Positions 32,997 through 41,500 of a DNA stretch of 64,000 bases are shown here, piece after piece. A model generated the notes under the pieces. It was given only the letters and a program-made list of their open reading frames with translations. It ran no database searches and was not told the origin of the DNA. This DNA is from Pseudomonas viridiflava (GTDB taxonomy: Bacteria; Pseudomonadota; Gammaproteobacteria; Pseudomonadales; Pseudomonadaceae). Within the stretch, counting starts at the first letter, position 1, and each line of letters begins with the position of its first letter. A program made the translations under genes and the position numbers. The stretch covers positions 62,001 through 126,000 of the forward strand of contig NZ_UTKY01000031.1 in NCBI RefSeq assembly GCF_900583165.1. The letters are read 5' to 3'.

Positions 32997-33245
32997 TTGG
33001 ACGCGATCGACTGGATTCAATGGCCGGCCATGATGGTCACGGTTATCTCGGCCTGGTATATCGGCTCTCAACGACCTCGCCGGCGCATGCTTGCGTTTTG
33101 GGGGTTCATCCTCAGTAATCTCCTTTGGATCGTCTGGGGCTGGAACGCCAACGCCTTCGGATTAATCGTGCTCGAATGCATTTTGTTGGGCATGAACGCG
33201 CGGGGCTTCAGAAAAAACCAGCGCAGCGACCAAGCCTGCGATTGA
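32997..33245 (+). CDS. Small three-helix membrane protein (paralogue A)
   Basis: 82 aa from a TTG start 3 nt after the glycosyltransferase stop. Three hydrophobic helices, with the motifs DWIQWPAMMVTVISAWYIGS, SNLLWIVWGWNANAFGLIVL and GMNARGFRKN. It is about 60 percent identical by eye to the protein encoded on the opposite strand just downstream. The size and repeat-like layout recall half-transporters such as SemiSWEET or PnuC-like proteins that act as dimers, but I cannot assign a family. Confidence 0.75.
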   Translation: MDAIDWIQWPAMMVTVISAWYIGSQRPRRRMLAFWGFILSNLLWIVWGWNANAFGLIVLECILLGMNARGFRKNQRSDQACD

Positions 33246-33252
33246 AGGCCAC

Positions 33253-33489
33253 CTACCGTCGTTGAACATTCTTTTTAAACCCGCGCAGGTTCATCGCACC
33301 CAGGCAGATTTGCAGCACGATCAGTGCGTACGCGTGTGCGTAGACGCCCCAAATCACCCACAGAATATTGCTCACGATGAAGCAGCAGAACCCTGCCATT
33401 CGTCGTGCCGGGCGTTGAGAGCCGATAAGCCACGCCGCCGCCACGGTCACTGCCATGGCAGGCCACTGCACCCAATCCACATCGCTCAA
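33253..33489 (-). CDS. Small three-helix membrane protein (paralogue B)
   Basis: 78 aa, TTG start at 33489 with AGGAA upstream. It shares DWVQWPAMAVTVAAAWLIGS, SNILWVIWGVYAHAYALIVL and GAMNLRGFKKN with paralogue A. The stop lies 7 bp from the stop of paralogue A, so the two are tail to tail. Both begin with TTG, which suggests the low-efficiency start is conserved. The function is unknown; dimeric transport is a guess from size. Confidence 0.75.
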   Translation of the reverse strand: MSDVDWVQWPAMAVTVAAAWLIGSQRPARRMAGFCCFIVSNILWVIWGVYAHAYALIVLQICLGAMNLRGFKKNVQRR

Positions 33490-33613
33490 GATAATTCCTT
33501 ACCTCACTCAGTCGTTTAAGAGAGAGGCACGCAGGGGCAAATGATTCAGTTTTTTTGCTGGCCGCGTTGCGTGATAATCCCCACCTTTTATCGTCAACGG
33601 ATGCAAGGACGCT

Positions 33614-34519
33614 ATGTTCAAACCCTTATCTTTCCTACTGCTTTGCGCCACGATCAGCGGCTGCCAGAGCCTGACCCGGCCGGCTGACACCGACTCCCCG
33701 ATCGTTGGGATGCGCTGCATGTTGATCGCCGGTGAAAAGCCGTTCAAGCGTGACAACCTGCTCTACATCGAGCGCTATGCCGGTTTTGGCAATGGCATGT
33801 GCAAGACCGCGTTGGGCAAGATGTATCAGGAGGGAGGCTACGGCGTTGATCAGGACTTCGCCCAGGCGCGTGCACTGTTTGTCGAGTCTGCCAAGCTCGA
33901 ACCCGCCGCTAATATCCTGCTGGGGCAAATGGCCGAGCGCGGGGAGGGCGAGCCGGTGGACTACGCCAAGGCGCGGCAGTTCTATCGTCTCTCGGGCAAG
34001 AACGCGGTGATACCGCTGGGGCGCTTGATGGAGGAGGGCAAAGGTGGCCCGCAGGACCTGTCGGGCGCCTTGGCACTCTATCTGGAGTCGAGCGAGCGCT
34101 GGCGCGACAATCCTTGGGAGGCGGTGGTCCGCTTGCGTAAACAAGGGGTGGCGTTGAGTGAGGCGCAGGCGGTTCGCTACCGGCAAATCTGGATGTCGGG
34201 TTTCCTCAGGGAGCAAAACCGCCGAATGGCTGTTCGGGAGGTGTTCGACGCGGTCAATGACTCGGGCGCAACCAGGAACGTTAAGTTGTTTTATCTCTTC
34301 ACGTCAGACAGCGGTACACCGCAGGTGACCCTGGTCCAAGGTTCGGGTGATGCCAATGTCGACAGTTGGGTCATGAAGGCAGCGTCGCACATTTCGATGG
34401 GTGATTCCGCACCGATTACGGACAGTTCGGGCGTGCAGGAGATCATTGCGCCGCTGGTCTTCTCGCAGCGCGATACCCAACGCATGAATTGGATATGCGG
34501 CAGAAAACCCTGCAGTTGA
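33614..34519 (+). CDS. Sel1-repeat lipoprotein
   Basis: 301 aa. Lipoprotein signal MFKPLSFLLLCATISGC with Cys17 the lipidation site. Three Sel1-like (SLR) repeats span residues ~50-160 (ALGKMYQEGGYGVDQDFAQA, ILLGQMAERGEGEPVDYAKA, PLGRLMEEGKGGPQDLSGAL). A C-terminal region with three Cys follows. SLR proteins scaffold protein complexes, and this one would face the periplasm. AAGGA precedes the ATG. It is not obviously linked to its neighbours. Confidence 0.85.
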   Translation: MFKPLSFLLLCATISGCQSLTRPADTDSPIVGMRCMLIAGEKPFKRDNLLYIERYAGFGNGMCKTALGKMYQEGGYGVDQDFAQARALFVESAKLEPAANILLGQMAERGEGEPVDYAKARQFYRLSGKNAVIPLGRLMEEGKGGPQDLSGALALYLESSERWRDNPWEAVVRLRKQGVALSEAQAVRYRQIWMSGFLREQNRRMAVREVFDAVNDSGATRNVKLFYLFTSDSGTPQVTLVQGSGDANVDSWVMKAASHISMGDSAPITDSSGVQEIIAPLVFSQRDTQRMNWICGRKPCS

Positions 34520-34525
34520 TTGCGC

Positions 34526-35038
34526 TCACTCGCCGAGGGCATAGACCAGGCTCGGGGCTTGTCCCGGTACGTCATCCAGGTACCCGCACTGCTCCATCGA
34601 GAGCTTTTCCAGGACGTTGATCGAAGCGCTGTGGGTGGGTCGCACCAGTGCCCAAACGCGATCAAACCCGAGGGATTCAAAGGCGTGGCTGATAGCGGTC
34701 GCGCCTAATTCCGTCGCAAATCCTTTGCCCCAAGCCTCTACGGCGAATCGGTAACCCAGGTTTAGCCTGGGCTCGTCCCCATAGTTGTAGTAAGCGATGC
34801 CGCCAAAGCCTATGACGGTTTCCGGCAATTCACTCTGCGCTATAGCCCACCAGCCAAACCCATGCTCCTGCCAGTGCGCAAGCCAGGTATCCAGTACGCG
34901 CTGCGCGTCAATGATACTCACGAGCGGGCCGGCGGGGTTGAATTGCTGGGTGTTGGGGTCACCGTAGATCTCGAACAGCCGCAGCAGGTCTGCGGGTTCA
35001 GGCTGTCGATAAGTCAGGCGTGAGCTGGAAAGGGCCAT
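34526..35038 (-). CDS. GNAT N-acetyltransferase (RimJ/RimL-like)
   Basis: 170 aa from ATG 35038 with AAGGA 7 nt upstream. The acetyl-CoA-binding motif A is LNLGYRFAVEAWGKGFATEL. ESLGFDRVWALVRPTHSASI and NVLEKLSMEQCGYLDDVPGQ follow, as in RimJ/RimL-type enzymes that acetylate amino groups on proteins or small molecules. It is convergent with the Sel1 lipoprotein, 6 nt between the stops. The substrate is unknown. Confidence 0.88.
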   Translation of the reverse strand: MALSSSRLTYRQPEPADLLRLFEIYGDPNTQQFNPAGPLVSIIDAQRVLDTWLAHWQEHGFGWWAIAQSELPETVIGFGGIAYYNYGDEPRLNLGYRFAVEAWGKGFATELGATAISHAFESLGFDRVWALVRPTHSASINVLEKLSMEQCGYLDDVPGQAPSLVYALGE

Positions 35039-35060
35039 CGGTGTGTCCTTCGGCAATGTT

Positions 35061-36632
35061 TCATTGAAGAATGGGCGTGGACGCCACGCAGTAACAATCC
35101 CTGCCGTTCTGCTTGGCCGTGTAGAGCATTTTATCCGCCGAGGTAATCAACAGGCTGGGCGTCACGGGCTGCTCGCAGGGTTGGCTGCCGGCAATTCCGG
35201 CGCTGGCTGTCACGTAGCCCTGTGGGTGGGCACTGTGCTCGATTTTAAGGGACCGGATGGCCTCTAGGATATCCTTGGCGACCACGGCAGCGCCCAGGCT
35301 GTCGGTATTGGGCAGCAGCACGGCAAACTCTTCGCCGCCATACCTCACGGCCAGGTCGCCAGGCCTTTTTACCGCGCGTGCAATCGCCTCGCCCACGGCG
35401 CTGAGGCAGTCGTCGCCGGCGGCGTGCCCGTAGGTGTCGTTATAGCGTTTGAAATAGTCGACATCCAGCATGATCAACGACAGATGGGAGCGTTGCCGCT
35501 TGGCCAGCAGAATCTCATCCACCAGGGCGCTGTCCAGGCGTCGACGGTTGCCAAGCCCTGTAAGGCTGTCGGTCAAGGCCATGTCGCGCATGGATTGATG
35601 GGCCACGCGCAAGGCTTTTTCCATCACCATTCGCTGGCGCAATTGGTTCAGCACAATCAGCCCGAACACCGTGAAGGCGCTGATCAGGAAGAACAACACG
35701 AACCCGGTTTTAAACAGGTCCCAGCGCCACGGGGCAATGATGGATTCGCGCGAAAGCCCGGCTTCAACCACCAGCGGGTAGGTCGTCAACGCTCGGTAGC
35801 CATACACGCGCTCGGTGTCATCCACCACCGCTTTGACCTCAGCGATGCCTTCATTGGACAGGGGCAGGAAGCGTTTGAAGATTGCACTGTCCGCCAGGCT
35901 TTTACCGACGATCGACGGGATAAACGGGCGCCGTACCAGAATGATTCCACTGCGCAGCGCAAGTACCAACGCGCCCTTGTCATCGATCTTGAAATCGCCG
36001 TAGTAGTCGACGAAATAACTGACCTTGATCGTGCCGAGCAGCACCCCGGCAAATGAACCATCGGGGTTATTCAAGCGGCGTGAAATGGGGATGATGAGGT
36101 CGTCGGTGGACTTGCTCTTGACCACCTCGCCGATGCGCACGTTTCGATCGGTGTGGGTGCGGTGGTACTGGAAGTAATCGCGGTCGGCATTGTTCGCAGG
36201 TTCTGGAATCACTTCTTTGTCGGTCACGATCCAGTGCCCATCCGGGCCATAGATAAACAAGCCATGCAATTGCGGCATCAGCTTGGCCTGCTGGACCAAC
36301 AAATTGTGGATGCGCGGCACGTTGATGGTCTGCAGCCCGTCGCCCTCCACCCGTTCACCCAACGCGGCCGTCAGTACGTCGACTTGTCGAATCGCATCTT
36401 CGGCGTGCTGCGCCGTTGCCCGGGCCAGGTTGGTCACAGAGTCGCGGGCCGAGGCGAAGGCAGCGTGATAGTCACGCCAGGTCCGCCAGCCTTCCACGGC
36501 CAGGAACGCCAGGATCACCGTGAGCATGAAAATAACAGTCAGGCGAAACGCAGCACCGGGGCTTACGGCTGCGAAGGCGACCGCTTCAGTGATGTTGTGC
36601 GCCTGGGTCTTTGGCTGTTTGCGTCCGAGCAT
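35061..36632 (-). CDS. Diguanylate cyclase with periplasmic Cache sensor
   Basis: 523 aa from ATG 36632, AAGGA 7 nt upstream. A first membrane helix (~residues 28-50) is followed by a periplasmic double-Cache domain (about 55-300; GLFIYGPDGHWIVTDKE, NADRDYFQYHRTHTDRNVRI). A second helix (~305-328) and GGDEF (DSLTGLGNRRRLDSAL, LDVDYFKRYNDTYGHAAGDD, RYGGEEFAVLL) follow. The active site is GGEEF and the inhibitory site RPGD lies five residues before it, so product feedback should operate. The ligand is unknown. It is 22 nt from the GNAT gene on the same strand. Confidence 0.92.
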   Translation of the reverse strand: MLGRKQPKTQAHNITEAVAFAAVSPGAAFRLTVIFMLTVILAFLAVEGWRTWRDYHAAFASARDSVTNLARATAQHAEDAIRQVDVLTAALGERVEGDGLQTINVPRIHNLLVQQAKLMPQLHGLFIYGPDGHWIVTDKEVIPEPANNADRDYFQYHRTHTDRNVRIGEVVKSKSTDDLIIPISRRLNNPDGSFAGVLLGTIKVSYFVDYYGDFKIDDKGALVLALRSGIILVRRPFIPSIVGKSLADSAIFKRFLPLSNEGIAEVKAVVDDTERVYGYRALTTYPLVVEAGLSRESIIAPWRWDLFKTGFVLFFLISAFTVFGLIVLNQLRQRMVMEKALRVAHQSMRDMALTDSLTGLGNRRRLDSALVDEILLAKRQRSHLSLIMLDVDYFKRYNDTYGHAAGDDCLSAVGEAIARAVKRPGDLAVRYGGEEFAVLLPNTDSLGAAVVAKDILEAIRSLKIEHSAHPQGYVTASAGIAGSQPCEQPVTPSLLITSADKMLYTAKQNGRDCYCVASTPILQ

Positions 36633-36680
36633 CGAAATGTCCTTGTACTGGTGTGACACGATAGCTCAAAACCACGCGCC

Positions 36681-39233
36681 TCAACGCTTGATCAGCGTGT
36701 CTACCTGCGCCACCAGCGCTTCAATTGCGAAAGGTTTGGTCAGCACTTCCATGCCCGGCCCAAGGCTCACCTCGCCGATGGCGGCGTTCTCGGCGTAGCC
36801 GGTGATAAACAAGGTTTTCAGGTTCGGCCTGACCTCGCGACCGGCGTCGGCCATCTGGCGGCCGTTCATGCCGCCGGGCAAGCCGACGTCAGTGATCAGC
36901 AGGTCAATATGCACGTCGGACTGCAGCACCTTCAGGCCAGCCACGCTGTCGCCGGCCTCTATCAAGCTGTAGTCGAGCCCGCCCAGCACATCCATCAGCA
37001 GCATGCGTACGCTCGGTTCATCATCCACGATCAGAATGGTTTCTCCAGACTTGGCGGGAGTGGCCGAAGCATGATTGATCTCTCGATTGTCTTCAGACGG
37101 TCTGCCGTCAAATCGCGGCAGGTAAATATTGATCGATGTGCCTTGGCCCACCTGCGAGCTGATGCGTGCGTGGCCGCCAGACTGTTTAGCAAAGCCGTAG
37201 ATCATCGACAGACCCAGGCCGGTGCCCTGGCCGATGGGCTTGGTGGTGAAGAACGGGTCGAAGGCTTTGGCCAGTACGTCGGGTGTCATCCCCATGCCTG
37301 TGTCGGTGACGCTCAGGCACAGGTATTGCCCGGCAGCGATCTCGTGGGCGACGGCCATTTCTGCATCGACGTTGACATTGGCGGTCTCGATGCGGATGCG
37401 TCCGCCGTGGGGCATGGCGTCACGGGCATTGATGCACAGGTTCAGCAGGGCATTCTCCAACTGGCTGGCATCCACCAGGGTCGGCCAGCTATTCGCCGCG
37501 CACAGAGGCTCGACGGTAATGCTGGGGCCCACCGTACGCTGGATGAGTTCGCCCATGCCTTCCACCAGCCGGTTCACATCCGTGGCCCTGGGGTCGAGGG
37601 TCTGTCTGCGGGAGAACGCGAGCAAGCGGTGGGTCAATGCCGCCGCCCGTTTAGTCGCGCCCTGGGCGGTCACAATGTATTTGTCGACCTCTGGCCATCG
37701 ACCTTGGGCGATTCGCATCGCGATCAACTCCAGGGACCCCGAGATGCCGGCCAACAGGTTATTGAAATCATGGGCCAGGCCCCCCGTCAGTTGGCCGACG
37801 GCTTCCATCTTTTGCGACTGGCGCAGTTTTTCCTCGGCCTGGATCAGATCGGCGGTGCGCTCGGCGACCCGCTGTTCGAGGGTTTCGTTCAACACCCGCA
37901 GTGCCGTCGTGGCACGGTCGCGCTCGGCTTCAACCGAGCGCCGGCCCTCAACATCGATGACCACCCCCGGCAGGCTCACGGCCGAGCCGTTGTCGGCAAG
38001 GTCGACGCGGCCATTGGCTTCGATCCAGTAATACTTGCCGTCTGCCCGGCGTACCCGGTACTGGTGCGCGTAGGCGCCGCCCCTGAGCAGGGCAGCGTTG
38101 ACGGCAGCCTCCAGCCCCTCGCGGTCCTCGGGGTGCACCGACGCTACCACTTGGGCCATGCTCAGGCCTTCGTGGCCCAGAGCAGGGTCCAGGCCGAACG
38201 CGTGGGCGAAGGCCTCATCAATGGTGAAACGGTCGTTGGGCACGTCCCAGTGCCAGGTGCCGATGATTGCGCCAGCCGCCAGGGCCATTTGCACACGCTG
38301 GACGTTTTGCCGTGCAACGGCTTCGCTGATGCGCAGGCGCTCCTGTGCATTCCTGCGTTCGGTGACATCGCTGAAAATGATCGCGATCTGCCGGTCGGCC
38401 GGCGCACCTACGCGCACCGCTCGCACGTCGAACCAGCGCTTGAAGGCTTCGGCGTAGTTTTCAAAGGTGGCGGGCTCGCCGGTCTTGGCCACATGCCCGT
38501 AGGTTTCGAACCAGAAGCGCTCTAGGTTTGGGGCGAACTCGGTGACCCATTTACCGCGCAGGTTCACCCCGGCCTGGCGCTCAAACGCGGGGTTGGCTTC
38601 CACGAAGCAGTAGTCGATCGGTTGATCATCGGCGTCGAACTTGACTTTGACGATGGCGAAGGCGGATTCCACTGTCTCCAGAATCGTGCGAAAACGTTCC
38701 TCGCTCTGACGCAGTGCGGACTCGGCAATGCGCATGCGCGACAGGTCGAGCATCGCACCGATCATCCGCAGGGCCTTGCCCTCGGCGTTGCGGATCACAT
38801 GCCCACGGTCGAGCACATCGACGTAGCTGCCATCCAGGCGGCGGAATCGATATTCCTCGGTCCAGGCCGTGCCGCTGCCGTTGATCACGGCAAAGATAGA
38901 GCTGCGCACGCGTTCACGCTCGTCCGGGTGGATCTGGCTGATCCACCATTCACCCGATGTGTCCAACGTCGCCAGGCAATAGCCGAACGTGCTTTGCAGC
39001 GCCTCGTTCCAAAGGATCTGGTCGGTTTGCATGTCCCAGTCCCAGATCGTATCGCTGGTGGCTTTGACGGCCAGTCGATAACGTTCCTGGGTTTGTGCAA
39101 TCGAAATGCCCTGGACGTGCGCATCGGCGACGTCCGGCACTCGGTCGCGAGCGCCTCCTGCCAGCTGAGCGCGCAGCCTTGCGATCTCTGCTTCCAGCTG
39201 ATCACGATTGAGTTCACTCAATGCTTTTTCCAT
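36681..39233 (-). CDS. Hybrid sensor histidine kinase, PAS x3-HisKA-HATPase-REC
   Basis: 850 aa, no membrane segment, so a cytoplasmic sensor. It has a short N-terminal coil and three PAS modules (starting near residues 48, 185 and 315; for example RYRLAVKATSDTIWDWDMQT). The HisKA His lies in QLTGGLAHDFNNLLAGISGS. The ATPase has GTGLGLSMIYGFAKQSGG. A C-terminal receiver runs from ETILIVDDEPSVRMLLMDVL, with the phospho-accepting Asp in LLITDVGLPGG. No separate response regulator is adjacent. The signal and output are unknown. Confidence 0.93.
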   Translation of the reverse strand: MEKALSELNRDQLEAEIARLRAQLAGGARDRVPDVADAHVQGISIAQTQERYRLAVKATSDTIWDWDMQTDQILWNEALQSTFGYCLATLDTSGEWWISQIHPDERERVRSSIFAVINGSGTAWTEEYRFRRLDGSYVDVLDRGHVIRNAEGKALRMIGAMLDLSRMRIAESALRQSEERFRTILETVESAFAIVKVKFDADDQPIDYCFVEANPAFERQAGVNLRGKWVTEFAPNLERFWFETYGHVAKTGEPATFENYAEAFKRWFDVRAVRVGAPADRQIAIIFSDVTERRNAQERLRISEAVARQNVQRVQMALAAGAIIGTWHWDVPNDRFTIDEAFAHAFGLDPALGHEGLSMAQVVASVHPEDREGLEAAVNAALLRGGAYAHQYRVRRADGKYYWIEANGRVDLADNGSAVSLPGVVIDVEGRRSVEAERDRATTALRVLNETLEQRVAERTADLIQAEEKLRQSQKMEAVGQLTGGLAHDFNNLLAGISGSLELIAMRIAQGRWPEVDKYIVTAQGATKRAAALTHRLLAFSRRQTLDPRATDVNRLVEGMGELIQRTVGPSITVEPLCAANSWPTLVDASQLENALLNLCINARDAMPHGGRIRIETANVNVDAEMAVAHEIAAGQYLCLSVTDTGMGMTPDVLAKAFDPFFTTKPIGQGTGLGLSMIYGFAKQSGGHARISSQVGQGTSINIYLPRFDGRPSEDNREINHASATPAKSGETILIVDDEPSVRMLLMDVLGGLDYSLIEAGDSVAGLKVLQSDVHIDLLITDVGLPGGMNGRQMADAGREVRPNLKTLFITGYAENAAIGEVSLGPGMEVLTKPFAIEALVAQVDTLIKR

Positions 39234-39384
39234 GTTTCGCTCAGGTAGCCGCGTCAGGCGCGAAGAAGGTCAGAGACCATAGTGACACGCGCGCTGTGCG
39301 CAGGGTTCCGGGCGCTGGTAAAGCGGTTGCTGAGGGCTCAGTAGAGGAGGCGGCTCCTTTAAGGTGTCATGTGCGCTCGTGGCG

Positions 39385-40395
39385 TCAGGAAACCTTGATG
39401 ACAATCTTGCCAAACGCCCCTTTCGCCAGGTGTTCGTAGGCGAGTCGTGCGTCCTCGAACGCATAGACTTTCTCAATGACTGGGTGAATCGCATGTTCGC
39501 CGAGGAACGCGTTCATCCGGTCAAAGGATGAGCGGGGCGCTACAGCGATGCCTCGCAGGGTGGTCTGGCGGAAGATCAATGGCATCAAGGCAAGCTCGGT
39601 GGTCTGGCCGGTCAAAAAGCCGATCTGTGCGATTTTGCCCGCCGCTTTGGTCGCCGCAATGGACTGGTTGACGCCCTTGCCGCCGGCCACATCCAGCAGC
39701 AGGTCAACGCCTTTGCCCTCGGTCAGTTCAAGCACCTTGGTCTCCCAGTCGGGATGGGTGCGGTAGTTCACGCCTGCCACGGCGCCGAGTTCGATGGCGG
39801 CCTCCAGGTTTTTATCGCTGCTCGACGTCACGATTACTTTGGCACCCAGTGCGGTTGCCAATTGCACGGCGAATATCGAGACGCCGCCTGTGCCTTGCAC
39901 CAACACAGTGTCACCGGGTGTGATCTGGCCGTAATCCACCAGTGAGTACCAGGCCGTCAGTGCGGCAATCGGCAGGGTCGAGGCTTCTTCATCGGACAGG
40001 TTGTGGGGGGCCTTCACGGCACTGTCTTCATGAATAATCATGTATTCGGCAAGGCCGCCAGGCAGGGGAGAGCCGAAGCAATAGTCGGGTTCATTCGGGC
40101 CGGGCGGCCCCTCGATCCAGCGCGAGTAGAGGTGCGAGTTAACGCGGTCGCCAATCGCGAAGCGGCTCACGCCTGCGCCCACCGCCACGACTGTGCCCGC
40201 TGCATCACTGACCGGAATAAGCGACTTGGGCACCTTATGGGGCTCATAGATGCCGTCCACGATGGCTTTGTCACGGAAGTTCAGCGACACCGCGCCAACC
40301 TTCACCAGCAGTTCGCCTGGTTTCGGTTCGGGGGTCGGCGTTTCGCCAAGGGTCAGGTTGTCGAGGCCGAAGTCTTTGAGGAGCCAGGCTTTCAT
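39385..40395 (-). CDS. Zinc-independent medium-chain alcohol dehydrogenase/quinone oxidoreductase
   Basis: 336 aa of the MDR superfamily. It has the N-terminal GroES-like domain (LVKVGAVSLNFRDKAIVDGI) and a Rossmann core with VLVQGTGGVSIFAVQLATAL as the cofactor-binding loop. The catalytic and structural Cys clusters of zinc enzymes are absent. The substrate is likely an enone, quinone or alcohol. It is divergent from a LysR gene whose start is 168 bp away, a common arrangement for regulator and target. Confidence 0.9.
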   Translation of the reverse strand: MKAWLLKDFGLDNLTLGETPTPEPKPGELLVKVGAVSLNFRDKAIVDGIYEPHKVPKSLIPVSDAAGTVVAVGAGVSRFAIGDRVNSHLYSRWIEGPPGPNEPDYCFGSPLPGGLAEYMIIHEDSAVKAPHNLSDEEASTLPIAALTAWYSLVDYGQITPGDTVLVQGTGGVSIFAVQLATALGAKVIVTSSSDKNLEAAIELGAVAGVNYRTHPDWETKVLELTEGKGVDLLLDVAGGKGVNQSIAATKAAGKIAQIGFLTGQTTELALMPLIFRQTTLRGIAVAPRSSFDRMNAFLGEHAIHPVIEKVYAFEDARLAYEHLAKGAFGKIVIKVS

Positions 40396-40470
40396 ATCGT
40401 TTCTCCAAGAGAGTCACCGGCGATGTCCGATGAGGTGCAGCTATTTTTCTCCCTCAATGGCGCGGGATAA

Positions 40471-40483
40471 ATGCCGCCGGCAT
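40471..40483. promoter_or_regulatory. Palindrome between divergent MDR and LysR genes
   Basis: ATGCCGCCGGCAT is a 6+1+6 perfect dyad, about halfway between the two starts. It is a candidate binding site for the adjacent LysR regulator; no second copy was found to support this. Confidence 0.3.
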
Positions 40484-40563
40484 CAACGCACTGTTATCAT
40501 CCGGCGCAACAATCCTTTATGGATCAAGCCATTTTTTCGCAACAAAACCACTACAGGCCCGTC

Positions 40564-41487
40564 ATGGAACTGCTCCAGTCAATGCAGGTGTTTGCCCATG
40601 TAGCTGAACTGGGCAGCTTTACTAAAGCGGCAGATGCGGCGCAACTCGGCCGCCCACAGATCACGCGGGCCATTCAGGATCTGGAGGCTTCCCTGGGGGT
40701 AAGACTGTTCCAGCGCACCACGCGAAAGGTCAGGCTGACGACCGAAGGTGAGCAGTTTTATCAGCGGGTAGTCGGCATTCTTGTCAGTGTCGCCGAGACG
40801 ACGTCGATGTTCGCCCGCTCAGGTGCTTCACTGCGCGGAAAACTGCGCATCGACATTCCCACGGCGTTTTCCCAACCCGCTTTTATCGCGAGTCTGTTGG
40901 CGTTCTCTGACAGCCATCCGGAGGTTGAGATGGCATTGGGCGTGACCGATCGGACGGTGGACTTGGTGGCAGAGGGCGTGGATTGCGTAATCAGGATCGG
41001 TGATTTGCCCGATTCCAGCCTGATCGCTCGGCGTATCGGTATGGCAACCATGGTCACCTGCGCCGCACCTGCCTATCTTCAGGCTCACGGGGCGCCAGCG
41101 ACCCCGGATGACTTGGCCGCGCATCGGGGCGTGAGTTTTTTGTCCGGTCAAAATCATCGGCCATTGCCGTGGCAGTTCTTGCAGGATGGGCAGGATATAA
41201 GTTACGTCAGTCGTCATGGGATCATCGTCAATGAGTCCAATGCGTACGTGCAATGCGGAGTCGCAGGTTTTGGTGTCCTTCAGGCTCCTGGCATTACACT
41301 GGAGCGTTATCTGGCCGACGGCTCTTTGGTTGAAGTGCTTGATCAGTACCGCCCACGAGCGCGTCCGGTCTCGGTGTTGTACCCCAGCAGGTCGCAACTT
41401 GCCCCGCAGGTTCAGGCGTTTGTCGACTGGTTGAGTCAGCGCTTCCCTCGCCTGTATTCACGGTGGCTGGAGCAAGCGGTTGACTGA
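40564..41487 (+). CDS. LysR-family transcriptional regulator
   Basis: 307 aa from ATG 40564 (MELLQSMQVFAHVAELGSFT), which aligns with the usual family start; earlier in-frame starts would add an unlikely tail. The helix-turn-helix is RPQITRAIQDLEASLGVRLF, and the CrgA-type effector domain includes LRIDIPTAFSQPAFIASLLA. It probably represses or activates the divergent dehydrogenase gene. It ends 14 nt before the ABC transporter start. Confidence 0.9.
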   Translation: MELLQSMQVFAHVAELGSFTKAADAAQLGRPQITRAIQDLEASLGVRLFQRTTRKVRLTTEGEQFYQRVVGILVSVAETTSMFARSGASLRGKLRIDIPTAFSQPAFIASLLAFSDSHPEVEMALGVTDRTVDLVAEGVDCVIRIGDLPDSSLIARRIGMATMVTCAAPAYLQAHGAPATPDDLAAHRGVSFLSGQNHRPLPWQFLQDGQDISYVSRHGIIVNESNAYVQCGVAGFGVLQAPGITLERYLADGSLVEVLDQYRPRARPVSVLYPSRSQLAPQVQAFVDWLSQRFPRLYSRWLEQAVD

Positions 41488-41500
41488 TCCCACACTTCAT

